From Pirellulales bacterium (GTDB taxonomy: Bacteria; Planctomycetota; Planctomycetia; Pirellulales; Lacipirellulaceae): DNA of 64,000 bases. This document shows positions 55,250 through 63,435 of the stretch, one piece after another (the first letter of the stretch is position 1; every line of letters starts with the position of its first letter). The position numbers and the translations under genes were made by a program. Below the pieces are notes generated by a model, which worked only from the letters and a program-made list of their open reading frames with translations, had not been told where the DNA came from and searched no databases. Location: positions 62,001 through 126,000 of the forward strand of contig JAHBXQ010000001.1 of the NCBI GenBank assembly GCA_019636345.1, given 5' to 3'.

Positions 55250-58200
55250 TCACTCCCCGCGAAGGGCCGGTAACAACGGCACGCGCAGCGCCTTTCGCGT
55301 GGCGACCCACCCCGCGGCGGTCCCGGCGACGGCGACTCCGGCGAGGAGCTTTGCCAGCAGCTGCCAGGGGACGCTTGCCCCCTGCGACCAAGCGTGGGGC
55401 AGGACCGCCGCCAGCGCGGCAAGGCAGCCGATCGCCAGCCCGCCGGCGAGCAACAGCACGTTCTCGCGGAGGACCATTTGCACCAGCCGGCGGCGCGAGA
55501 ACCCCGCGGCCCGCATCAACGCCAGTTCGCCGCGGCGCTCGAGCATGCTGCGCAACTGCACGACCGCCAGCCCCGCGACACCCAACAGCAGCCCCAAGCC
55601 GCCGAGGCTTTGAAAGGTCGACAGGTACGTGTTCTGCACCGCCATGAGATCGGCCAGCCGCAGGCGGGCGTCCGTCGCGTCGAAGCCGAAGTCGTCGAGC
55701 TGCGATTCCAGGAACGCGGCGAGTTCCGCCGGATCGCGGTCGTCGTCGGAGGGCTCGGCGATCAGAAAGTAGCGACTCCCCGCCGCGCCAGGGTAGAGAT
55801 CCAGGAATCGAGCTTCGCCCACGAGCACTTCCCCTTGCAGCACGCTGTTGGCGAGCATCGCGACGAGCTGGAACGTGCGCGTCTTGTCGCGTTCGTCGCG
55901 CAGCTCAAGCCGATCGCCGACGGCGTACAGTTTGAGGCTGTACATCGCCGTGTTGCGATCGAGGATCATCGGCACGACGGGAAGCCCGGCGTCGTCGACG
56001 CCTAGGTCAGCCTGAAGCAACTCCCAAGGCGAGACGCCGTCGGCAATCGCGGCGAAGTCCTTGGGGTCGGCGACAGGCCCCCAGGCGAACAAATCGTTCT
56101 CGGCGATCGACGGCGGCACGCCGATCACGCGGGGCTGGGCGGTTTGGAACAGGTTGAGGCAACTGGCATCCTCGCCGTCCCGGGCGCGGCAGCTCACGAT
56201 GCGCACGCTTTTCAGACTCGCATCGTCCCGCGTGCTGAAGCCCAGTTGTCGCCGCCCTGCGCTGGTCCCCAGGTCGTACGGCAGCGGCAGGTCGGCCGTG
56301 GCCAGCAGACCGAACCCCCCCGTGCCCCGTTCGGTGGGGGCGAGGCGGAAGGCGCTCAGCGCAACGATCAAAAAGCTCGCCACAGCCGCCAGTCCAAGCG
56401 ACAGTTGCGTGCGGCTCGGATTGCGTCGAGCGTTGCGGGCTGCGAGCCCGGCGAGCGACAGCGCCGTGAGCCGTTGGGCCGACGGGCGCCGCAGCACCCG
56501 CCGCACGGCTGCCAGGGCTGCGGTCAGGGCGAGCGCTCCGCTGCCGAAGAACGCGCCGGCTTGGGCTTCCCCTTCGAGACTTCGTCCGGCGTAGCTTAAC
56601 CCCGCGGCGGCCAGTGCGGCGACGACGGCAGCCCACGGTCGAGCCCCCGCGGTCGGCACGCGTTCGTCGCGGGGCTGCGCGTCGCCGGCCAGCAGTTGCC
56701 GCGGCGGCAACTTGACCAGCTTGCGCAGGGACCAAGCCATCGCCGCCAGGGCGACGAGGATCGCCAGCCCGCCGCCGAGCGCCACGCTGCGACCCGTCCA
56801 GTGGAGCCGCAAGAACGGCGCGTTCGCCGCCGCGGCCCACCAGTGGTTGAGGCCGTAGATCATGAGCCGGGCGTAGCCGATTCCCCCCCCGGCGCCGATC
56901 GCCGCCCCGAGCGCCGCACCGAAGGCGCCCTCGGCGAGCGTCAACCGTCGCAAGGCGGCCGGGGCGAACCCCGCGGCGAGCAAGAGCCCCGACTCGGAGG
57001 CCCGCTGCTCGATCCCCAAACGAAACAAAAGCGCGATCAGCATCACGGCCGAGGCGACCAAGAACATGCTGAATCCCAAGAACAACCCGTCGAACGGCGT
57101 CGTTCCGCTTGCGGCGCGGAGCGCCGCTTCCTTTGCCGGCAGCAGCGTCATCCCCAGCGAGGGCGGATCAAGCCGCGCTTCCAATTCGGATTGCAGTTTG
57201 CCTGCCGTTGCGGTTGGATCTTCCTCAGCGGCGAGCGGGATCCGCACCACGCTGTCGGTCCCCCACCGCGATCCCCACAACCGCGCCGCCAGCGCGTGCG
57301 AGACAAACGCCTTGGGGGTCGTGCGGCGGGCGTCCCAGTACGCCTCGTCCGCGTCGCCGACCTTCTCGACGAGTTCGAAGGGCAGGTCCCAGTCGTCGAT
57401 CGAGGCCTGATCGGTCACGCCGGGCAACTCGGGGGCGAACGCCGGGTCGGCCGCCGCCGTCGGGCGGCCCTCCGCGTCGGTCAGGGGCACGATCGCCCGC
57501 AGCGTGAGCGCCGCCGGAGGCGCCTCGCGCAACTCGCCGTGGGTCGTCTCGGGCAGGTAGTAGGTCACGGTCACCACGTCGCCGACCTTCGCCCCCAAGG
57601 CTTCCGCGGCCCAGTCGTTCAGCGCGATTTCGTCGTCGGCCAGCACGATCGGCTCCCCCGTGGCGTCCAGCAGCGGGCCGAGCGCTTCGGTCGAGTCGAC
57701 CCCCGTGATCGTCGAGTAGGGGATCTTGCGCTCGCCGACGGCGATCGTGTTGGCCAAGTAGGTGACGGCGGGTTGCGCCCCGGCGTTGGCGAAGAGTTGC
57801 AGCGCCGTTTTTGCCGCTTCCGGAGGGAGCACCAGTCGTTCCGCCGCGAGCCGCATCGTCCCGCCCCGGGCGTTCTCGCCCCCGGCGATCGGCACGAGTG
57901 CAAGACCGTAGTCGTTCAGCGTCGGCCGGAGCGCGGATGCGACGGCGTCGCGCGCGGCCGCGTCGGCCAGCCGCCCGCGGGACGTGGCGAACAGCGCGAC
58001 GTTCGCCCGCTGGGGAAGTTTGAGCAGAATCTGCAAACGCGCAAGCGGCACGAACGCGTTCCGCGGTTCCTGCTGCATCGGGCGGAGCGCGAACCGCATC
58101 ATCGGTTCGTCCGCGGGGTCGACGACCGCAATGCGAAACCGCTGCGCGACGATCGCATCGTCCTTCTCCCCAAGAACGCTGTCGGAAGGCATCCCGTCGA

Positions 58201-58723
58201 GCGTGGGCAGTCGCAGGACCGCGACGTCGCCGTCGTTGGCGCCCAACTCCGCCGCGATTGCCGGCGACAGTGCGAGCTCCGCGCCGTCGGGAACGCCACG
58301 TCGAATTTCGCCAAGCGAATTCTGGCGATCGTCGTCGGACAATCGCCAGAATTCGCGTGGCACGCCGTAGACGACGAGTCCCGTGGCGCGACGAGCGGTT
58401 CGGCCCGCGCCGGCGACGAGCGTTCCGCGCGCGGTGAGCAGCGGGACGGTTTCCGAGAAGGCCACGGGCTGAGTGCCGTGACGTTGGGCCCGTTTGAGCG
58501 TCTCAGCCGCGAGTTGTTGACGGAACGGCTGTTCGGCGGTCAGCGCCGCATCGACCCGCCCCAAGCCGGCGAGAGCTCGGTCGCGCAGGCTCCCCCGGAC
58601 CGAGTCCCCCACGACCAGCGCTCCGGTGATCACCGCTGCCGCAATCGCCACCCCGACCGCCACGGCCGCATGCGTGCGCCAGTAGTGACGCAGACTGGCC
58701 AACAGGAGGGAAAGCGAGGACAT
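55250..58723 (-). CDS. Giant FtsX-type ABC transporter permease
   Basis: The product has 1157 residues from ATG 58723 (MSSLSLLLASLRHYWRTH). It has the long MacB/FtsX-type layout: an N-terminal transmembrane helix (AVAVGVAIAAAVITGALVVGDSV), a large periplasmic domain (about 60-440), a group of helices and a second periplasmic region. It ends with helices (LGLLLGVAGLAVVQLRSML, LLAGGLAIGCLAALAAVLPHAW). Such permeases move lipoproteins, peptides or other cargo with an ATPase partner. No ABC ATPase is adjacent. Substrate unknown. The preceding genes on the same strand are metal-related. Confidence 0.85.
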   Translation of the reverse strand: MSSLSLLLASLRHYWRTHAAVAVGVAIAAAVITGALVVGDSVRGSLRDRALAGLGRVDAALTAEQPFRQQLAAETLKRAQRHGTQPVAFSETVPLLTARGTLVAGAGRTARRATGLVVYGVPREFWRLSDDDRQNSLGEIRRGVPDGAELALSPAIAAELGANDGDVAVLRLPTLDGMPSDSVLGEKDDAIVAQRFRIAVVDPADEPMMRFALRPMQQEPRNAFVPLARLQILLKLPQRANVALFATSRGRLADAAARDAVASALRPTLNDYGLALVPIAGGENARGGTMRLAAERLVLPPEAAKTALQLFANAGAQPAVTYLANTIAVGERKIPYSTITGVDSTEALGPLLDATGEPIVLADDEIALNDWAAEALGAKVGDVVTVTYYLPETTHGELREAPPAALTLRAIVPLTDAEGRPTAAADPAFAPELPGVTDQASIDDWDLPFELVEKVGDADEAYWDARRTTPKAFVSHALAARLWGSRWGTDSVVRIPLAAEEDPTATAGKLQSELEARLDPPSLGMTLLPAKEAALRAASGTTPFDGLFLGFSMFLVASAVMLIALLFRLGIEQRASESGLLLAAGFAPAALRRLTLAEGAFGAALGAAIGAGGGIGYARLMIYGLNHWWAAAANAPFLRLHWTGRSVALGGGLAILVALAAMAWSLRKLVKLPPRQLLAGDAQPRDERVPTAGARPWAAVVAALAAAGLSYAGRSLEGEAQAGAFFGSGALALTAALAAVRRVLRRPSAQRLTALSLAGLAARNARRNPSRTQLSLGLAAVASFLIVALSAFRLAPTERGTGGFGLLATADLPLPYDLGTSAGRRQLGFSTRDDASLKSVRIVSCRARDGEDASCLNLFQTAQPRVIGVPPSIAENDLFAWGPVADPKDFAAIADGVSPWELLQADLGVDDAGLPVVPMILDRNTAMYSLKLYAVGDRLELRDERDKTRTFQLVAMLANSVLQGEVLVGEARFLDLYPGAAGSRYFLIAEPSDDDRDPAELAAFLESQLDDFGFDATDARLRLADLMAVQNTYLSTFQSLGGLGLLLGVAGLAVVQLRSMLERRGELALMRAAGFSRRRLVQMVLRENVLLLAGGLAIGCLAALAAVLPHAWSQGASVPWQLLAKLLAGVAVAGTAAGWVATRKALRVPLLPALRGE

Positions 58724-58851
58724 GGGAAGGGGCAGGCGGGGGAGGGAAGGGCGTGCGGCACGCGCAACTGGCCATGGACAACGGACCACGGACGACAGGC
58801 CGATAGCCCCGAGTCTCGCCCTTCGGCGTTCGTCGCTCAACCCGTTTCATG

Positions 58852-58885
58852 AAAAAACCCCGCGGTTGCCGGAGCAACCGCGGGG
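58852..58885 (-). terminator. Rho-independent terminator of the cysteine-rich gene
   Basis: On the minus strand a 12-bp GC-rich stem (CCCCGCGGTTGC with GCAACCGCGGGG, arms 58858-58869 and 58874-58885) is followed by TTTTTT (58852-58857). The stem and T-run are perfect. It lies 45 bases after the stop of the metallothionein-like gene, so it ends that transcript before the permease gene. Confidence 0.92.
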
Positions 58886-58929
58886 CTTCGTTGAGGGTGG
58901 CGATAGTTTCCCTGCGTCGAACGCGCCCG

Positions 58930-59316
58930 TTAGGCGACGTCCTTCTGGCAGCAGGCCGAACCGCAACCGCCGCCGCACTCGCAGCCGGTGCAATTGCAGG
59001 CTTCGCAGTTGCAGTCGGTGCATGTGCCGCTCGAGCAGCCGCACTCTTCGCACTTGCAGTCGGCTCCGCAGCAGCAAGCGGCGCTCGCGGCGAGGGTCGC
59101 TTGCCGGGCTTGATTGGCGCAGCACGTCGAGGACTTGCCGCACTGGCAATCCTCGCACTTGCAGTCGTCGCCGCAGTTGCCGTTGCAATCGCACGACGTG
59201 CACGAGCAGTCGCCCGCGGCGGTCTTGCCGGCGTTCTTGTCGGCCGACGCGGCGACCGCGAAGACGCCGACGGCCAGCAAGCCGAAACAGAGGCTCAAGA
59301 ATTGAAACCTGGACAT
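58930..59316 (-). CDS. Exported cysteine-rich metallothionein-like protein
   Basis: The product has 128 residues. A signal peptide (MSRFQFLSLCFGLLAVGVFAVAASA) is followed by a mature part with 28 cysteines in about 100 residues. They fall into two clusters rich in CxC and CxxC (CSCTSCDCNGNC, then CKCEECGCSSGTCTDC and CNCEACNCTGCECG). The short middle stretch (ANQARQATLAASAA) separates the clusters as in two-domain metallothioneins. Unlike typical metallothioneins it has an export signal, so it may bind metals or form disulfides outside the cytoplasm. It has an excellent terminator. The upstream gene also encodes a cysteine-rich exported protein. Name by composition only. Confidence 0.8.
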   Translation of the reverse strand: MSRFQFLSLCFGLLAVGVFAVAASADKNAGKTAAGDCSCTSCDCNGNCGDDCKCEDCQCGKSSTCCANQARQATLAASAACCCGADCKCEECGCSSGTCTDCNCEACNCTGCECGGGCGSACCQKDVA

Positions 59317-59503
59317 GGTAGATAACCTTTCTCTCATGGAACCGACGCCGCGCTCGGAGCAAATCCTTCGTAGCGCAGCACGGCAGGAATCGGATCGGAA
59401 AGTCACAGCGACGCAGCACGCGACGCCGGACGCACGCAATCGCTTCGAGCCCGCAGAAGGTTTGCGGGCTCGCAGATCGCCAGAGAGGCGATTCCTGCGC
59501 GCA

Positions 59504-60028
59504 TTAATTCCGCCACACCGAGAGATAGGCGTGCCACCGCAACTGGCCCCCAGGCGGCTCGGCGCACAGGACGGCAGTGTCCAAAAGAGAGCTGTCGACC
59601 GCCACGGGCGACACGACCAGCGTCGTCGCCGGCGCTGCGTCGTGCCTTGGCAGGACGCGGGTTTCAACCGGTTCGTTTCCTTCGCGGAGGGGCGCCGGGC
59701 GATCGGAACTGATTCGGCACGGACATTCCCCGCTGCAGCCGCCGAGCAAGCAACCCAGCTTGCGGTCGGGCACACGCGAGTCGGCCCGAGCGGTGCCGAG
59801 GTTGTGCCGCGACTCGCAATCGCAGGCGCCTCGGCAGCACGACCCGGTGCTGGCCACGCGGCCCTGCGACGAACCGCAACACCCCGACTCCTTGGCAGCC
59901 GATCCCGCCGCGCTGGCGCACCCGAAGCATGTCCGCCCGGCCAAGGCCGTCAGCGGCGCGAGCAACACCGCTGACGTCGCGAAGACGATCAGCGTACGCA
60001 AGGCCAGCGATCGGCGGATGGTTTGCAT
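59504..60028 (-). CDS. Exported cysteine-containing hypothetical protein
   Basis: The product has 174 residues from ATG 60028. A signal peptide (LIVFATSAVLLAPLTALAG) leads to a mature N-terminal half with many cysteines (CFGCASAAG, GCCGSSQGR, SCCRGACDCES, CLLGGCSGECPCR). The second half has none until near the end and looks like a folded domain (VVSPVAVDSSLLDTAVLCAEPPGG). It lies upstream of the metallothionein-like gene on the same strand (188-base gap), which suggests a shared metal- or redox-related role. No named family was seen. Confidence 0.68.
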   Translation of the reverse strand: MQTIRRSLALRTLIVFATSAVLLAPLTALAGRTCFGCASAAGSAAKESGCCGSSQGRVASTGSCCRGACDCESRHNLGTARADSRVPDRKLGCLLGGCSGECPCRISSDRPAPLREGNEPVETRVLPRHDAAPATTLVVSPVAVDSSLLDTAVLCAEPPGGQLRWHAYLSVWRN

Positions 60029-60184
60029 AATCCGTGATACGGAGCGTGCAGGACGAGAGTTCGCGGCGAAGCGGTCATTGCCGGGAGCGATTCCCCGGCC
60101 TATTTCAACTGTAGGACTTCCCGCGAGACGAAGCAATGGAATTTGGCGGCCGTATCGGCTGCGCGGGTATGCCAGCGTACAGGC

Positions 60185-61459
60185 TCACGCCAAAGCCTTG
60201 TCGGCAATGTCCTTGCGGCACCAAGCCCCCTCCCAGCGGATGCATTTTACCGCGGAGTAGGCGGCCAGTTTCGCCTTGGCGATCGAATCGCCGATTCCCG
60301 TCACCCCCAGCACGCGCCCGCCGCTGGTCACCGGCTGGCCGTCCCGCAGCGTCGTGCCGGCGTGGAACACCTTCACGTCGGGGACCTCGGCCGCTTGCTC
60401 GAGGCCGCGGATCGGGCGTCCCTTTTCGTAGCTGCCGGGGTACCCCTCGCTGGCCATCACGACGCACACGGCAGGGCGCGGGTCCCAGTCGATCCGGCCC
60501 GCCTGCTCGAGCTTTCCCTCGGCGCATGCCAGGAGCAGAGGCAACAGGTCGCTGCGCATCCGCATCATCAGCGGCTGGCACTCAGGGTCGCCGAAGCGGA
60601 CGTTGTACTCGAGCACCTTGATGCCCGAATTGGTGAGCATGAGTCCCGCGTAGAGCACTCCGCGAAACGGGCGCCGTGAACGCTTCATTTGGTGGACCGT
60701 CGGCACCAGCACGCGTTCTTCGATTGTGCGCAACAACTCGTCGGTAATGAGCGGCGTGGGGGAGAAGGCGCCCATCCCGCCGGTGTTGGGACCCCTGTCG
60801 CCGTCGTAGGCCGGCTTGTGATCCTGCGCGGCGGGGAGCGTGACGATCGTCCGTCCGTCGGTCAGCGCGAGCACGCTCGCCTCCTGGCCGATCAGTCGCT
60901 CCTCGATGACAAGCTGCCGGCCCGCGGCGCCAAACTCCCGATCCGCCGCGATCCTCCGCACGGCTTCGAGCGACTCCTTCGTGTTGTTGCAGACGATCAC
61001 CCCTTTGCCGGCGGCGAGCCCGTCGGCCTTGACGACCACGGGCAGATCGTCGCGGGTCTGCAGATAGCGCTCGGCGCTCGCCGCATCAGCGAACGTGCGG
61101 TAATCGGCGGTCGGCACGTCGGCGGCGCGGAGCAGGTTCTTGCAGAACACCTTGCTCGCTTCCAACTCGGCGGCCTGCTTGCTCGGGCCGAACGCCAGGA
61201 TTCCTGCGGCGGTGAACGCGTCGACGACCCCCGCAGCGAGCGGCGACTCGGGGCCGACGACGACGAGGCCGATGCGGTTCTCGCGGGCGAATTTCACCAG
61301 GGCGGGAACGTCGTCGTCGTCGATCGGCACGTTCTCGGCGTCCACCGCCGTGCCGGCGTTGCCGGGGGCGACGAACACGCGGTCCGCCAGCGGACTCTGT
61401 CCGAGCTTCCAGGCGAGGGAGTGCTCGCGCCCCCCGCCGCCGATGACCAACACGTTCAT
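60185..61459 (-). CDS. purD: Phosphoribosylamine-glycine ligase
   Basis: The product is a 424-residue ATP-grasp enzyme of de novo purine synthesis, joining glycine to phosphoribosylamine. It has the opening MNVLVIGGGGREHSLAWKL, the ATP-grasp region (VVKADGLAAGKGVIVCNN) and the PurD signature RFGDPECQPLM. Length and C-terminus are normal (GVTGIGDSIAKAKLAAYSAV). It is a single gene, followed on the minus strand by the two cysteine-rich exported protein genes. Confidence 0.96.
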   Translation of the reverse strand: MNVLVIGGGGREHSLAWKLGQSPLADRVFVAPGNAGTAVDAENVPIDDDDVPALVKFARENRIGLVVVGPESPLAAGVVDAFTAAGILAFGPSKQAAELEASKVFCKNLLRAADVPTADYRTFADAASAERYLQTRDDLPVVVKADGLAAGKGVIVCNNTKESLEAVRRIAADREFGAAGRQLVIEERLIGQEASVLALTDGRTIVTLPAAQDHKPAYDGDRGPNTGGMGAFSPTPLITDELLRTIEERVLVPTVHQMKRSRRPFRGVLYAGLMLTNSGIKVLEYNVRFGDPECQPLMMRMRSDLLPLLLACAEGKLEQAGRIDWDPRPAVCVVMASEGYPGSYEKGRPIRGLEQAAEVPDVKVFHAGTTLRDGQPVTSGGRVLGVTGIGDSIAKAKLAAYSAVKCIRWEGAWCRKDIADKALA

Positions 61460-62298
61460 CCGTCGTCCCTTGTCGTGCGTCTCTTCTCACGCCTGCAAAT
61501 TGCCGGGACCCGATTTTACGGGCCGACGCTGCGGGCAGGTAGCAGTCATTCACCGCGGGGAGTGACAAACCCGCAAGACATGCGGGCGGGAGAGCCAGCA
61601 GACCTGCAATATCTCATACTCCCGGGAATTGCCACAGAGGCACGGAAGACGCGGCCCTCGGCGCACGGATTCATTCGGGTCTTGCGCTTTGCGGAACCGC
61701 GACGGGACGCGAACAAGCCGGTCGGGCTCGGCGAACCTGTGCGTGAGAACGCGAGTCGCGTCACCATGTCGCACGGTTCGGCACGCTTGGGCCAGAGTGC
61801 AATCGTGTTGGCCGAGCCCTTCGCTTCGCGCAGTTCGCGGTTTCCTAAGCGGACCACAGTCACGCTCCGCTCCTGCTGCGCCGCGCCTCCGGTGGCGTCG
61901 TTTCGATTCACAATTTGAAGAGTCGGCGAAGGGATCAGCGTGGGAGAAGCTGCGCCGGTTGAATCGCTCGCCGCGAAATCGGTTCAACTGGTGCAGGGCA
62001 CACTTCGCCCGTTCCGGCAGTTGGTGTAGACTGCCGCGACCGATAGGAAGGCCAGTCGCCCCATGGGCGGAAGATCGTCCACGGCGAGCGAAACCGCCCG
62101 CTGCGGCGCCAGCAGAGGTTGACAACCAAGCTCAGGAAGCTTACATCTTAACAGGATACATTGTGAAAAATGTCACAATGTGTCCTTAAGTGACTTACTG
62201 GCTTGGGTTTAGCTGCTTCGCCTCCCGGCGGCGGAGCGGGCCTGGTCGTTTTGTATCCTGCCCCAGCGAGGGTCGCCCCGTCAGTACGGGTCTCGACG
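61460..62298. other. Intergenic region between divergent purD and Rieske genes
   Basis: The region is 839 bases long. It contains a hairpin CCCGCA-AGACA-TGCGGG (61570-61586), a CRP/FNR-like palindrome (62160-62179) and the presumed promoters for purD and the bc operon. A long frame on the minus strand (61546-61911) and others are open, but with no ribosome-binding site and an unlikely composition, so no gene is called. Confidence 0.55.
62160..62179. promoter_or_regulatory. CRP/FNR-like palindrome upstream of the Rieske gene
   Basis: ATTGTGA-AAAATG-TCACAAT is a perfect 7-base dyad with a 6-base spacer. Its core TGTGA-N6-TCACA is the consensus of the CRP/FNR superfamily. It lies 119 bases upstream of the Rieske start codon in an AT-rich patch within otherwise GC-rich DNA. 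Control of a respiratory operon by an FNR/CRP-type regulator would make sense; which family member binds is inference. Confidence 0.55.
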
Positions 62299-63330
62299 AT
62301 GGCTGATAAGAAAAAGATGTCGGTAGCGGACATGCTGGCTGCGGCTCGCAAGGCCGACGGCGGCGGATCGTCGTCGGCCGACTCGGCCGCAGACGCGACT
62401 CCTGCGCCGCCGGCTCCGGCCGAAACGGCCCCTGCGAGTGCGAGCCCGGCTAAGCCGATCCCCAAGCCGGGGGCTGCGGGGCGACCAAGTGCGGCCGACA
62501 TTTTGGCGATGGCTCGCGCCGGCAAGGCCGCGGGCGCCGCGCCGGCTGCCGAGGCCCCGAAACCGGCTCCCAAGCCGGCCGCGGCTGACAAACCTGCGCC
62601 CGCTGCGAAGCCCAAGCCGGCCGCCGCGGCCACTTCCGAGCCCCGCGACACCGCGAGCATTCTCGCCGCGGCTCGGAAAAAAGAGCGTCCCGGCCCGGTC
62701 TCGAAGGCCGAGGCCGCCGGCGCTGCGAAGCCATCGCTGGCCGCCGCCGCCGCGAAGGCCAAACTGGCCGTCCCCCCGATGCCGCAGAAGCCGGACTACG
62801 CCAAGCCGAAGCCGGCCGGCAAAGCGGCGGTCGCCGCTGCGGGGCAAGACCGTCGCGGGTTTTTGGCGACGGGCTTCTGGGCCCTGGGGGGCGTCTCGGC
62901 CCTGTGGTCGCTTCTGGCGGTCCGATTCCTGTTCCCCAACGTCCTGCGCGAGCCCCCAAGCCGCTTCAAGGTCGGCTTCCCCGACGAGTACCCCACGGGT
63001 CTGGTCACCGAGAAGTTCAAGGCCCAGTACGGCGTGTGGATGGTCAACACCGAGTACAACGGCCAGCCGCAGATCGTGGCCCTGAAGACCGTGTGCACGC
63101 ACCTGGGCTGCACGCCGAACTGGCTCGAAGCGGAGCAGAAGTACAAGTGCCCGTGCCACGGCAGCGGGTTCTACAAGGACGGGATCAACTTCGAGGGTCC
63201 CGCTCCTCGGCCGTTGGAGCGCTACGCGATTCGCGTCGCTGACGACGGCCAGATCGAAGTCGACAAGAGCCGCACCTTCCAGGAAGAAATGGGGCAGTGG
63301 AGCGATCCTGCCTGTTTCATTCCCGCCTGA
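62299..63330 (+). CDS. Rieske iron-sulfur protein of a cytochrome bc complex, with Ala/Pro-rich N-terminus
   Basis: The product has 343 residues from ATG 62299. Residues 1-180 are an Ala/Pro/Lys-rich extension with three copies of a short motif: SVADMLAAAR (8-17), SAADILAMAR (64-73) and DTASILAAAR (117-126). A twin-arginine-like motif (DRRGFLATGF, 184-193) and a transmembrane helix (ALWSLLAVRFLFPN) anchor it. The Rieske domain holds the [2Fe-2S] cluster: Cys266, His268, Cys284 and His287, with the disulfide pair Cys271/Cys286 (CTHLGC and CPCHGS). It transfers electrons from quinol to cytochrome. The gene is followed 106 bases later by cytochrome b. Confidence 0.93.
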   Translation: MADKKKMSVADMLAAARKADGGGSSSADSAADATPAPPAPAETAPASASPAKPIPKPGAAGRPSAADILAMARAGKAAGAAPAAEAPKPAPKPAAADKPAPAAKPKPAAAATSEPRDTASILAAARKKERPGPVSKAEAAGAAKPSLAAAAAKAKLAVPPMPQKPDYAKPKPAGKAAVAAAGQDRRGFLATGFWALGGVSALWSLLAVRFLFPNVLREPPSRFKVGFPDEYPTGLVTEKFKAQYGVWMVNTEYNGQPQIVALKTVCTHLGCTPNWLEAEQKYKCPCHGSGFYKDGINFEGPAPRPLERYAIRVADDGQIEVDKSRTFQEEMGQWSDPACFIPA

Positions 63331-63435
63331 TTCGATCGTCGTCCCCTGCCGCCGGGCGTCGGTCGCCGTACCGCACCATCTCTTTTTAGCCAAGTTTTCC
63401 GCCTCTTGCCGGCGGACTAGCCACGCACAACGACT

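Noticed and set aside
56696-58852. A 718-codon open frame opposite the FtsX-type permease
   Set aside because: Its product is Arg/Gly/Pro-rich with no motif, and the opposite strand encodes a clear permease.
61546-61911. A 121-codon minus-strand frame upstream of purD
   Set aside because: No start signal and an amino acid composition typical of non-coding GC-rich DNA; treated as intergenic.
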